Source of the DNA: Okapia johnstoni
Lineage: Eukaryota; Chordata; Mammalia; Artiodactyla; Giraffidae
Length of the DNA stretch: 64,000 nucleotides
NCBI GenBank assembly: GCA_024291935.2
Contig: CM044316.1
Coordinates: 78,632,501-78,696,500 of the forward strand
Reading direction: 5' to 3'
The translations under genes were made by a program, and so were the position numbers. A model generated the notes under the pieces. The model saw only the letters and a list, made by a program, of their open reading frames with translations. It was not told the DNA's origin and made no database searches. Positions 50,141 to 60,849 of this stretch are shown piece by piece. Positions within the stretch are counted from its first letter, which is position 1; each line of letters begins with the position of its first letter.

Positions 50141-50335
50141 AGCTTCCCAGATGGTGCTAGTGGTAAAGAACCTGCCTGCCAATGCCGGAGATGTAAGAGA
50201 CGTGAGTTCTATCCCTGTGGTGGGAAGATGCCCTGGAACAGGGCATAGCAACCCACTCCAGCATTCTTGCCTGGAGAATCCCATGGACAGAGGAGCCTGG
50301 CGGGCGACAGTCCATGGAATTACAAAGAATCAGTT
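50141..50335 (+). mobile_element. Bov-tA SINE, 3' end shortened
   Basis: Starts 'agcttcccagatggtgctag', has 'gagttctatccctgtggtgg' over the B box and ends near 'ggaattacaaagaatcag', short of the full tail. A second ruminant retroposon begins about 15 bases later. Confidence 0.9.
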
Positions 50336-50349
50336 TAGTTCAGTTGCTC

Positions 50350-50512
50350 TGCTACTGCTGCTAAGTCGCTTCAGTCGTGTCCGACTCTGTGCGACCCCAT
50401 AGACGGCAGCCCACCAGGCTCCCCCATCCCTGGGATTCTCCAAGCAAGAACACTGGAGTGGGTTGCCATTTCCTTCTCCAATGCACGAAAATGAAAAGTG
50501 GAAGTGAAGTCG
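50350..50512 (-). mobile_element. Bov-A2 monomer, antisense, joined to BovB
   Basis: Plus-strand sequence from 'gctactgctgctaagtcgct' to 'gaagtgaagtcgctcagtcg' matches the first monomer and linker of the Bov-A2 dimer at 60549-60826. Many CpG sites are intact, suggesting it is young. Where the second monomer should continue, the sequence becomes true BovB. Confidence 0.85.
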
Positions 50513-50930
50513 CTCAGTCGTGTCTGACTCTCTGCGACCCCATGAATTGCAGCACGCCAGGCCTCCCTGTCCATCACCAACTCCCGGAGTTTACCCAAAC
50601 TCATGTACACTGAGTCGGTGATGCCATCCAACCATTTCATCCTCTGTCGTCCCCTTCTCCTCCCACCTTCAATCTTTCCCGGCATCAGGGTCTTTTAAAA
50701 TGAGTCAGTTCTTCGCATCAGGTGGCCAAAGTATTGGAGTTTCAGCTTCAGCATCAGTCCTTCCAATAAATAGTCAGGATTGATTTCCTTTAGGATGGAC
50801 TGGTTGGATTTCCTTGTAGTCAAAGGGACTCTCAAGAGTCTTCTCCAACACCACAGTTCAAAAGCATCAATTCATCGCTGCTCAGCTTTCTGCCATAAGG
50901 GTGGGGTCATCTGCATATCTGAGGTGTAGG
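50506..50930 (-). mobile_element. BovB LINE with internal deletion, antisense
   Basis: 50513-50890 matches the C-terminal and 3' part of BovB, as in the 38.3-kb copy. After 'cagctttct' it jumps directly to the palm region, with YADD encoded by complement 50906-50917. Relative to the copy at 44.4-45.6 kb about 350 bases are missing. The right end is near 50930. Confidence 0.88.
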
Positions 50931-51519
50931 GTAATCACTTATAATCACAGCAGCACCATGGATTGTTAATAATGTTGATGTTTTGGCTCATTTACTGGAA
51001 ACATATTTGTGGGTGAACTCTGTTTCTGAGAAAACTGAGATCATTCTGTTTATCTTTGTTATCTGTAGCCTCGCCCCAACCCCGCTTTGTTTAGCAACTG
51101 TATTAGTAAACACAATTAAATGACTACCTATTTTTCTATCAAAGCTTATTTAATCAAATTCTTATCTGTTCATTACATCAAAAATTTCACTTTGTCACAA
51201 TATACTGATGTAGTGTTGCCATTCTTTTGTGCCAAAAAGTATGTAAATCCTGCAATGCATTTTATCCATACAACCACCTCACTACACACTATTGTGTGGA
51301 AATTTTGTACATGATGACATTAACCTCACCCATATTTTTAATGGATACCTAATCTATATGAAAAAAAGGAGTGGAAAAGGATGCAGGCAAGATTAAGTAA
51401 TAATTAAAGTTGGTTAATATATCTGAATTTAGAAAAGCAGATAAGGTATCGACTGACGTCAAACTTCTCAGTAACACTGAATGCAAGAAAGGACCAAAGC
51501 GCCGCAGTGGAGGAGAGCG
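50931..51519. other. Unrecognised unique sequence
   Basis: No gene or repeat family recognised. A small cluster of CpGs lies at 51449-51520. Confidence 0.5.
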
Positions 51520-51715
51520 GCACACACTCTGCTTTCAAGTCCAGGCTCTACCAATTATTAGTTTGATGACTCTAGGCGAGGCACATATTCTTTCTAAGTA
51601 GCATCATCCATAAATTAGGACAGTAATACCAGCCTTACAGAGACAGCAGAGCTTAAATGATACTGAGTACATAAACAACATAGCACAGTACATCATAAAT
51701 ACTATATGTTATTAA
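51520..51715 (+). mobile_element. MIR SINE remnant
   Basis: 'caagtccaggctctaccaat', 'gactctaggcgaggcacata', 'ccataaattaggacagtaat' and 'ataccagccttacagagaca' follow MIR order. Confidence 0.6.
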
Positions 51716-52559
51716 ATATAAGATTTCAAGGATTGTAAAATACACCATTATTTTATCTACTATTAGGTAAGGGAGTAAAAGACTGTCAATTAAACTGTGA
51801 CATAATGCCTTAATGATAATCCTAAGTGACAATCCATCACACCAGCCTCTCGTTTGCTTTGAAATTAATTTCAGCTACACCAAGGTTTTTGGCAGTTTCT
51901 CATGCTTTCATTCGCATCCCTTTGAGTATGATAGACAATATTTGTGCACAAAAATCTAAAATAAATAATTAATAGTGTTCAGTCCTCTACTTTAGAGTTT
52001 AGTCTTTTCTTTGATCACTTAAAACATTTTGTTTAGTCTTTGCAAAAAATAGAATCATAACCATCCTTCCAACAATTAATATTTCTACATTAACATCAAA
52101 TTGATGCCTTTCTTCTCTGATCTATGACTTCCTTTATAGTCAATAACTTTTAACTGTGAATTTGTGTGTAATTCTTTTGAAGACATTTGACATGGCATTT
52201 ACATTTAATAGTGAAAGCACTTTACTGAAATGATGAAAAATAAAGAATTGTGACCAAATTTGTGCACGTGTAACCAAACTGTCATTGCCATCCCAAGTAC
52301 CACGCCAAAGTGATTGTACGAGTTTATTAATTACTACAAGTATCATAATTTCAGAAATATTAAAATATGTAAAGTACATTTTAGAATTGATAAAATACAC
52401 TTAGTAAGTATTAATAATTTATATTATTATAGATCATGGGAGAGTAAAAGTTTATGTTCATCAAAACCTTATAACCATTGATATTTTGCATTTTTTGAAA
52501 AAAATCAGAAAAATATGTTCAGAATTACCTACACTCAAACATGTACCTACTACATACTG
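51716..52559. other. Unrecognised AT-rich sequence
   Basis: No gene or repeat family recognised. Confidence 0.5.
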
Positions 52560-53140
52560 CTTTTTTATGAAACAGATTACTTGAAAATTATATAATAAAC
52601 TGTGATACAGCCATACAGTAGATTACTAGAATTAAAAGAAGAAATATTAATTCACACGAAAATACATGGCAAACCTGAAATATATACTGCTAACTGAAAG
52701 AAGTCAGTCTGATACAGCTGCATACTCCCTGATTCCAATTACATGAGCATTTGGAAAAGACAAAAGAAGAGTGAAAGTAAAAAGATCAGTGGCTCCTAGG
52801 GCAGTAAGGCAGACACGATCAAATAGGTAAAGTATAGGGTATTTTTTAGGGCAGTTAAACTATTCTATATAATGCCATGTGCTCAGTCGCTCAGTTGTGT
52901 CTGACTCTTTGTGACCCCACGGACTGTAGCCCACCAGGCTCCTCTGGCCATGGGATTCTCCAGGCAAGAATACTGGAGTGAGTTGCCATTTCCCTCGACA
53001 GGTATGATGCTAGAGTGATGGATATATGACATTATGCTTTTGTTAAAACCAACACAAGGTTAAAGAACAAATGATGAAAATAAAATCATTTTGGAGATCA
53101 AGGTATCCCAGAAGGAAACGTAGACTGACAAGAGAACAGA
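52560..53140 (+). mobile_element. Ancient L1M 3' UTR, interrupted by a SINE
   Basis: 'ctgtgatacagccatacagt', 'gctaactgaaagaagtcagt', 'gctgcatactccctgattcc' and 'aagatcagtggctcctaggg' are old L1 3' UTR blocks. They resume after a SINE with 'agagtgatggatatatgaca', the block that also occurs in the 24.9-kb L1. Confidence 0.7.
52873..52997 (-). mobile_element. Bov SINE tail nested in L1, antisense
   Basis: Minus-strand tail from 'ggcaactcactccagtattc' to 'cgactgagcacatgg', without the tRNA head, so it is 5'-truncated. It splits the older L1. Confidence 0.88.
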
Positions 53141-53278
53141 CTGTGCTACAAACGTATGAAATTCTCTCACTAAAGAGGGTGGACATAAAAAATCCTGACC
53201 TAAATTATTTTGAAAATGAGTGCAGTCTATAATACTGACAATAAAAGAAAATGTGGTTACATATATATTCCACTCTAG
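53141..53278. other. Short unique spacer
   Basis: No feature recognised between the L1 end and BovB. Confidence 0.4.
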
Positions 53279-53740
53279 GTCTGTCTAGTCAAAGCTATGG
53301 TTTTTCCAGTAGTCAGGTATGGATGTGAGAGTTGGACTATAAAGAAAGCTGAGTGCCAAAGAATTGATGCTTTTGAACTGTGGTGTTGGAGAAGACTCTT
53401 GAGAGTCCCTTGGACTGCAAGGAAATCAAACCAGTCCATCCTAAAGGAAATCAGTCCTGAATATTCATTGGAAAGACTGATGCTAAAGCTGAAGCTCCAA
53501 TCCTTTGGCCACCTGATATGAAGAACTAACTTGTTGGAAAAGACCCTGATGCTGGGAAAGATTGAAGATAGGAGGAAAAGGGGGTGACAGAGGATGAGAT
53601 GGTTGGATGGCATCACCAACTCAATGGGACATGAGTTTGAGCAAACTCTGGGAGACAGTGATGGACAGGGAAGCCTGGTGTACTGCAGTCCATGGGGTCG
53701 CAAAGAGTTGGACACAACTGAGTATAACTGAGCTAAACTG
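53279..53740 (+). mobile_element. BovB LINE 3' part
   Basis: Begins 5'-truncated at 'gtctagtcaaagctatggtt' and continues to a typical end 'gagctaaactg'. The sense frame survives for 74 codons (53297-53521) before a stop. The antisense strand is open for 162 codons (53275-53763). Confidence 0.95.
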
Positions 53741-54344
53741 CACACAGGTTTGTACATGTACATATGTCTCCTTACTCGGTTAGTTGAAAGGGCCTAGGAG
53801 GCCTGGATCTTGGTTCTTAATATCACTCTTGAATAAAAGCAACCAGGGTTCCTTAGAGAAATGGCTGATTAAAGGACAAGCTGGAAATATTTCAGATGAA
53901 TCTGAAGCACACTGTGTTTCCTTTAAGTGAGGCACTTTGGAAAAAGAAAACAAAATCATTACTACATTTTTGAAGTATGTGAAAGGGACATAGGAGCCAA
54001 CTGAAAGAGCTCCCAGTGGCCTAAGATGAACATTTTGAGTGACAAAATAAAGAAGCAGTGGATTATAACCTAAAGTAAGAAGTAAATATCCATACATTTA
54101 TACTGATATAAATAAATAACTGAATAAACAAATGGGGAAGGGATCAGATATATCAAGCTTGCAAAATTCTAAATAAATTATGCAGATATTCTGCCCTTAA
54201 GGGGAAAGAATATATGCTTAAGTATAGGCTATACATAATGAAAAAACATAAGCAGGTTTACAAACATTTTATAAATCTGATAAATATTACCTCAGTTCAA
54301 GGTCAACATGAATAGTGAAAAATCATATTGATAGTATATACATG
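53741..54344. other. Unrecognised sequence
   Basis: No gene or repeat family recognised. A 105-codon frame on the complement of 53780-54097 has no recognisable feature. Confidence 0.5.
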
Positions 54345-54575
54345 TGATGGTTAGTTCTATGAGTCACTGTGGTTAGGCTGTAGTACCCAGTAATTTAATC
54401 AAATACTAATCTCGACATTGCTGTGAAGATATTTTGCAGATGCAGTTAAAATCTGTAATCTATTGACTTCAAGTAAGGAAATTACCCTTGATAATGTGGG
54501 TAGGCCTCATTCAATCAGTTGAGGATCTTAACAGTACAAACTTAGATTTCCTATAGAAGAAATTCTGTAAAAGTA
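54345..54575 (+). mobile_element. MLT2-like ERVL LTR, 5' half
   Basis: Begins 'tgtgatggttagttctatga' and continues with 'ctcgacattgctgtgaagat', 'gcagatgcagttaaaatctg' and 'tgggtaggcctcattcaatc', the 5' half of old ERVL LTRs. The 3' half is missing. Confidence 0.75.
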
Positions 54576-54656
54576 AACATGTAAATATAAAAAAAATTAA
54601 GAAAAAAAATGTGGTATGAAAAAGTGAACAATTTAACAATTAAAAAACAAAACTAC

Positions 54657-54887
54657 AGGTTGATTATCCAAGTAAATATTAACAAAGTATGGGAGCAAAG
54701 TCTAGAAGGGGGAGTGGAAAACTGGGAGAAGTAAAATCTTACTTTTGAAGAGAAAAGTTTCTGAAGACTCAGTTATTCCTTGAATGTGAGAATTTTAAAA
54801 ATACACATGTGAATCCATGGCTGATTCATGTCGATGTATGGCAAAAACTACTACAATATTGTAAAGTAATTAGCCCCCAACTAAAAT

Positions 54888-54918
<31 letters not shown>

Positions 54919-55175
54919 GATCAAATTATGCCTTTTTACCCCAAATCACTACAAAGTGTAAAAAAGAAGAGTACTATTTAAGAGAAAAGTAAACAGCAGG
55001 CAAATATTAAAAACAGAAAACAGAAGAGAAAAGACAGCTATAAGATCATCTACGGCAACCACGAAGATCAACATTAAAATTTTGAACTTATTAAAATTTG
55101 GGTTAGAATTTTACTTTCTGAAGAAGTGAAGAAGATAAAAACAGAAAAAAATATTAAAGGAAAAGAATAAGTATT
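54657..55175. repeat. Tandem duplication, copy 1 (519 bases, with L1 insertion)
   Basis: Begins 'aggttgattatccaagtaaa' and ends at 'aataagtatt'. It equals copy 2 with a 113-base addition at 54806-54918. Outside that addition I see no mismatch or gap by eye over the 406 shared bases. Copy 2 follows with no spacer. Confidence 0.97.
54806..54918 (+). mobile_element. Short young L1 3' end with poly-A, inserted in copy 1
   Basis: Starts 'catgtgaatccatggctgat', continues with 'tgtcgatgtatggcaaaaac' and 'ttgtaaagtaattagccccc', then a 27-A run (54888-54914). This is the 3' end of a young bovine-type L1. The target duplication is at least 'aaaaataca' (54797-54805 and 54910-54918, overlapping the A tail). 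The site reads TTTT then AAAAA, the usual L1 endonuclease preference. Confidence 0.85.
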
Positions 55176-55581
55176 AGGTTGATTATCCAAGTAAATATTA
55201 ACAAAGTATGGGAGCAAAGTCTAGAAGGGGGAGTGGAAAACTGGGAGAAGTAAAATCTTACTTTTGAAGAGAAAAGTTTCTGAAGACTCAGTTATTCCTT
55301 GAATGTGAGAATTTTAAAAATACAGATCAAATTATGCCTTTTTACCCCAAATCACTACAAAGTGTAAAAAAGAAGAGTACTATTTAAGAGAAAAGTAAAC
55401 AGCAGGCAAATATTAAAAACAGAAAACAGAAGAGAAAAGACAGCTATAAGATCATCTACGGCAACCACGAAGATCAACATTAAAATTTTGAACTTATTAA
55501 AATTTGGGTTAGAATTTTACTTTCTGAAGAAGTGAAGAAGATAAAAACAGAAAAAAATATTAAAGGAAAAGAATAAGTATT
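55176..55581. repeat. Tandem duplication, copy 2 (406 bases, empty site)
   Basis: Identical by eye to copy 1 minus the L1 insertion. The empty site reads 'gaattttaaaaatacagatc' at 55309-55328. After the copy the sequence continues as unique DNA. Confidence 0.97.
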
Positions 55582-56370
55582 AACATAAAACACACGTACA
55601 ATAGCATAGGATAGAGCAGAATGACTATTTATGTAAGGCAAGTTGGAAATTCAATCACAGAGCATAAAATGGAATAAAAATGATGTTAATGGGGCACATA
55701 AAATAGTTTTAAATGACTGAATTCCATAACTTATTACATATTTTAAAAAGATATAATCCGCCCCAGCAAATTCAATGTACTGATTATCATTTTTATTTCA
55801 TTTCCTTTTTACTTCAACACATAAGTACTTGAATACACTAATAGAAGCAAAACTAATACCTTCCTATTTAGGACTACCATACATTTCAATGCATCCTTTG
55901 GAATACAGTGGAATCCTGTGTATTCCAAATAGAGGAAACCATGCATATATCAGCTCACCACTGCCATTGTGGTTGCTGACAGAGCATTGCTATTCAAGAC
56001 TGACTCTGCACAAGACTGACGTCAGTTTGCTGCTCCAGTTCCCCTGGTTCTTGGATACCCCACAAGGCATGCTCATAATACATGCAACTGGGATCTCAAG
56101 GAAAGAGCCTCAGACATCATTTCAGATCATATCTATTGCTCTAGAGTGACTCAGCTAGAATTTTCTTGTATCACATCATTGTCCCAGAGAAACCCTCCTG
56201 AAAATTGTTATGAAAAATATTTGAGTTCATGTCAGCAAAAGACTTTTGAGATCTGAAGACATTATAGAGAAAAAGATAAGGAAACACAAAAAGCAAACAG
56301 CCAAAGCAAACAATGAAAATTAGGTAAAGTCTATGAAAAAGGCAAAAAAAAAGCACCCTACCTCCTTAAT
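55582..56370. other. Unrecognised unique sequence
   Basis: No repeat family recognised. A 106-codon frame on plus-strand 55829-56149 has no recognisable feature. Confidence 0.5.
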
Positions 56371-56414
56371 ACACACACACGCATGCCCACACATACACAT
56401 ACACATGCACACAA
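56371..56414. repeat. Interrupted (CA)n microsatellite
   Basis: CA units broken by gcatgc and ta steps. Confidence 0.92.
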
Positions 56415-57519
56415 CTACCGTGCATGTGAGAAAATGTTTAACCTTGTCTTAAATAAGACATAAAAGTTTTATGCACTCTTTTATTTGGCAAATTGGTAAA
56501 TAATTTTTTAAATAATGTTCAGTTGTGTTGAAGACCTGGTAAGATGGACAGTGTCACATTATCCCACAGAGTGTGAACTAAGAAGATACTTCTGTGAGAC
56601 AAATTGGAATATGTATCTAAACACTTTAAAATGTTCAAATGTTATATGAGAGAAACATCTAGAACTCTGTCTCATGGACAGATTTGCAATGTACAAAATT
56701 TGATTAAATTATAAGGTATTTATGACAGTATTTTTAAGACCAGCAATACAAAATAAAAAGTTTTAAAAATGTAAAATTTAAAAAAAATACCAAAACTATG
56801 GAAAACAATCTAATTGCCTAGCTGAATCTATTAGAGTCTTCAAAGGAGTCTTCAAAGGAGACTCAGTGATGACATTTTCATTGTTTTCAATTTATTTTTA
56901 GTTTTCACTCTTGTTTTGGTGTTTTTGCTGTTGCTTATGAGTTAAAGGTTGAAATACATAAATATTATCATGTGTATATTATATTTGCCAGTGTCATCTT
57001 AAACATATGGTGGTAACAGCTATAAAAGAATTTAATGATAGCATAAAAGCAATTATATTATAAAGCTATAATTGAAGGTAATATGATTTATTAAGTTGTC
57101 TTATGATAGCTAATGTTGCCTATTAAAATAATTTTGTCCATCTCATTGGAATATGGTGTTACCATAGCATAAGTTAGTACCACGTTGGAGTCAGGAATGC
57201 ATGAAACTTTCTTACTGAAATAAAAGGTCTCTTTTGAAAATTTTCTGTGTAATGTGCTTTTCAGAGCTAAATTATTCTCACAGGACAAGGCAAAGAGGGT
57301 CAGTGTGGCTACCCAGATCAGTAATGACCATCAGCCTAACTACAGAGAACTTGTGTAGAAGATACTGCTCCATCATAAAAGGGCTTTCTCAGAGGAGGAA
57401 TGAATGAATATCGATAGTATATACATATTTTTTTCTCCTAGAATATCCCAAGTTCTCCTTCATATACAGCATCAGGTTCTCTCCTCAACTTTCAATCTCT
57501 AAACAAGGAAACGAGGTCT
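56415..57519. other. Unrecognised AT-rich sequence
   Basis: It contains a 12-base direct tandem duplication (56834-56845 and 56846-56857, 'gagtcttcaaag'). No gene or repeat family recognised. Confidence 0.5.
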
Positions 57520-57600
57520 AGAAGCTGTGCCTATCACGATGCCTACCAGTTAGTACTCCCTTGATAACTGCTTTTTGAATGAATGATCAATTGCTCCCCA
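57520..57600 (+). mobile_element. Possible L2 3'-end remnant
   Basis: 'cacgatgcctaccagttagt' followed by 'ctgctttttgaatgaatgat' resembles the end of L2 elements. Confidence 0.35.
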
Positions 57601-58449
57601 TCTAATTAAGGAGAGGGAAGGCGAGAAGGACAGTGCGCTTTCACTTAAGGGTCACAGAAGACTGGAGCATAAATTTTTTCTCTCCTTGCTCATCATGGGA
57701 GTCAATTTTCACTTAATTATTACAATAATCATTCCAACTTATTTCCTCCAGAGGAATAAGTTTACTAGGTCAAGTAAAAATGGTTTTATATAGTGTTCAT
57801 ATGAGACATGTTCACTATGATAAAGGGTAGTCACTGTCTTACATCCAATGAATGTCACTATTACAGAACAGTCTTCCTGAGTGCCTAATACATATTACTG
57901 AGAACAAGAATCAGGAGCTTCTATAACAAAATAATATAGAAATCAATTTATTCTCCACACTCCAAACTTTCTGTAATTAATATTTATTTCATTATCACAA
58001 AGAAAATAAAGTACATATTCACTGACAAAAGCCGCCCTACTGTAGGCCAAACAGCATTGCTTGAATTATGTTGAACTGAATATATTAGAATAATTCACGA
58101 AATGTCTGCCAGGAAGATGAAACTAACATGGAACTGTAATATGAAATGAACATAGATTTATGTTTCATCTGGTCCTGGTTTATATAAGGAATGATTAATG
58201 TTAATATTTTAAAAATTAAATGTTACTTTATGCTTAGCCTTAACTTCTCATCTTAAAATTACATAATAAGGCATATTGGAAATTTTCCATTTTTATTTTA
58301 GAATTGGGATTATAATGGGAAATTCAAAATTATTGAGCCAAGATTTAATGTTTATCCTGGACAAGATAGAACTGGTTGGAGAAAAGTGTTGTATATTTTT
58401 TAAAACACAAAATTTGTTACCAGAGCATGGAAATATTAAACTCTTTTCA
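57601..58449. other. Unrecognised unique sequence
   Basis: No gene or repeat family recognised. Confidence 0.5.
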
Positions 58450-58605
58450 ACTGTTTACAGCTCTGTGACTTTGGGTGCATTACTTGCTTACTTTTGCTTT
58501 TAGTTTCCTTGTCTCAAAATCAAGATAATAGAAACTACTTCAAAGTCTTATTAAGAGGATTAAATCAAAGAAATTTTAAGTGCTTATTTGACAGTGTATC
58601 TTATA
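58450..58605 (+). mobile_element. MIR SINE remnant
   Basis: 'ctctgtgactttgggtgcat', 'tttagtttccttgtctcaaa' and 'attaagaggattaaatcaaa' give MIR order. Confidence 0.6.
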
Positions 58606-59924
58606 CGAGGAACCCCCTACAAATGTATCACAGTTAGTAGAGTTAAATAATTAGTCACAGGGGTGGATATTGGGCATTAGGACTGGGAGGAAAAACTAAA
58701 TATGAAGGAAGAGACCTCAAATGATAGCTTTTTGTCACCTTAAGAGTGAGATGCACAGAGAACACAGTTGGAGTTTGGCAAAGTAGATAGATCTAATGAC
58801 ACTTGAACTTCACCATGGCATGTAACTTCCTTTCTACAGAAATATTATTTTACGGGCAATAAAAGCAAAAAAATGTCAGTGCATTAGGAATGGTGCATTG
58901 AGTGATCCACATGGATGCATCTGTAGCTCCACCTTGGGCAAAGGAAACTGAGACAGCTTTATGCAATAAGGGATAAGAACATGAAGAGAAGAATTTGTGT
59001 TATATATTATATTAAGTGTTAGGCATAAAAGACTAAAAATAGGCCTATGTGCTCAAGACGTGGCAGATGTATTTTATTATCTAATGACTCTGTTTTCAGA
59101 ATAAATGATAAACTGATTGTGTTTCCATGTTGTCTCCTCTGCCTATCTGGTGACATTGCTAGATGGAAGAAAGCTTTAAAATATATGAAAACACTGCAAA
59201 AACATTTTTAAGATTATTGTCATTATTGCTTATAATGTTAATTATAAATATTATTGTAACTATTGCTATTATTAAATTTCATCTTTCTGTTCTTGGACAA
59301 GTCTTTTCTAAACCAAAGTCAAAGAGCAATGGAAAGGCTCTGCCACTTCTAGTTATTAGCGCTGTTTGCAGATCACCCTGGTTTCTCATAACCACCAGGG
59401 CTGCTAACTACATTGTCTATACTGCCTGGCAAACACACCCCATCATCTAAATATTTCTACCTATCTTTGCCTTCCATTCATGGGAATACATTCTTTCTTT
59501 CTTCTTTTCACTCAGGGCCCCTAAGGTAAGATAGCTAATCTGATAAACCAGTGAATCAGCACAATTACATGAACGTATGGCCTTTCCTCTAGGATATTAT
59601 GGACATTTTAATAAAGCTTTACTAGATTTCATGACAAGAGAGTGGTAAAAATAAGTTGCTAGAGGAGGAAAAAAGTGGTCTACTGACTTTGCCTAAATGT
59701 AAAATCAGCCCCATGTATGACCATCCAGATCTAGGCAGGCACATTGCTCAGCTGTTGGTTGAGTTAGCAGGATGATGGGAGCGTGATGAGGGGAGAGCCC
59801 TGGAGACACAGACAGAAGAGGCTGAGTCCTTGAATTACTGCGTGAAACAGAATTCCATGAAGTGCCCTCCCCCAGTTCACCATTGTCCACACTGCTACCT
59901 CACTCTGGCCTGTGGTGTGAGTGA
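58606..59924. other. Unrecognised unique sequence
   Basis: No gene or named repeat. The part from about 59650 is more GC-rich and leads into a possible LTR end. Confidence 0.45.
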
Positions 59925-60297
59925 GAACTGAAGAGAGAAGTTCTCCTGCCGGCACTGAAGAAGTAGACTGCCGTGTTGTGAAGAGAGCCACACGCAGAGA
60001 ATGGCAGGCAGCCTCCAGATGCTGCCACTGCCCCCAGCTTACAGCCAGCAAGAGAAGAGGGGCCTGGTTCTATCACCATGAAGAACTAAACGCTGCCAAC
60101 AACCAGTGAGCTTGGCCAAAGGCTGTGTCAGAAGCATTTGTAGCTCTCACCAATCCCTCAGTTTCGGCCTGGTGGACAGAGAATGTATCTACACCATGTT
60201 CCAACTCTGGCCTTCAGAACTGTGAGATAAGTTGCTTGTACTGTCTAAGCTGCTAGTTTTGTAGGATTAAGGCAGCAATAGAAAACCAGTACAGTAG
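59925..60297 (+). mobile_element. Possible MaLR/ERVL-type LTR remnant
   Basis: A GC-richer body with 'gtgaagagagccacacgcag' and a polyadenylation-like end, 'cttcagaactgtgagataag' then 'aaggcagcaatagaaaacca', resembles old MLT1-type LTRs. The short frames here (95 and 62 codons) are by-products. Confidence 0.4.
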
Positions 60298-60303
60298 CTA
60301 AGC

Positions 60304-60508
60304 AGGCTTCCCAGGTAGCTCAGTGGTAAAGATTCCTCCTGCCACTGCAGGAGATGCAGGAGATGCGGGTTCGATCCCTGGGTCAAGAAGACCTCCTGGA
60401 GAAGGAAACGGCAACCCACCCCAGTGTTCTTTCCTGGAAAATCTCATGTGTCAGAGGAGCCTGGGGTTATAGTCCATGGGGTCACAAAGTGTCAGACATT
60501 ACATAGTA
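60304..60508 (+). mobile_element. Bov-tA SINE with intact Pol III A and B boxes
   Basis: The head has an A box 'tagctcagtgg' (60316-60326) and a B box 'ggttcgatccc' (60368-60378) that both fit the internal Pol III promoter pattern. The other Bov-tA heads here have altered B boxes. A 'caggagatg' repeat inside the head lengthens the A-B spacing to 52 bases. The tail shows 'agaggagcctggggttatag', a small deletion, and ends by 'gtcagacattacatag'. Confidence 0.92.
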
Positions 60509-60510
60509 CA

Positions 60511-60548
60511 TTATATATATATATATATATACAAATATATGTATGTAT
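60511..60548. repeat. (TA)n then (TATG)n microsatellite
   Basis: About ten TA units, a short break, then two TATG units that form part of the target duplication of the next SINE. Confidence 0.92.
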
Positions 60549-60823
60549 GCTGCTGCTGCTGCTAAGTCGCTTCAGTCATGTCCGACTCTGTGCGACCCCA
60601 TAGACAGCAGCCCACCAGGCTCCCCCATCCCTGGGATTCTCCAGGCAAGAACATTGGAGTGGGTTGCCATTTCTTTCTCCAATGCATGATAGTGAAAAGT
60701 GAAAGTGAAGTCGCTCACTCGTGCCTGACGCCTAGTGACCCCATGGACTGCAGCCTACCAGGCTGCTCTGCCCATGGGGTTTTCCAGGCAAGACTACTGG
60801 AGTGGGGTGCCATTGCCTTCTCC
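60549..60823 (-). mobile_element. Bov-A2 SINE (dimer), antisense, complete
   Basis: On the minus strand two BovB-derived monomers are joined by a linker and end in an (AGC)5 tail (plus-strand 60549-60563). A perfect 12-base target duplication, 'atatgtatgtat', flanks it at 60537-60548 and 60824-60835. Both monomers and the tail are present, so the copy is complete and probably fairly young. Bov-A2 is mobilised in trans by BovB. Confidence 0.95.
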
Positions 60824-60849
60824 ATATGTATGTATATATACACATATAT
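60824..60849. repeat. (TATG)/(TA) microsatellite, right half of a split tract
   Basis: Continuation of the tract into which the Bov-A2 inserted. Confidence 0.85.

Noticed and set aside
53275..53763. 162-codon minus-strand open frame as a gene
   Set aside because: Antisense to the BovB at 53.3-53.7 kb.
60304..60380. tRNA gene
   Set aside because: The A and B boxes belong to the tRNA-derived head of a Bov-tA SINE; no complete cloverleaf is formed and a SINE tail follows.
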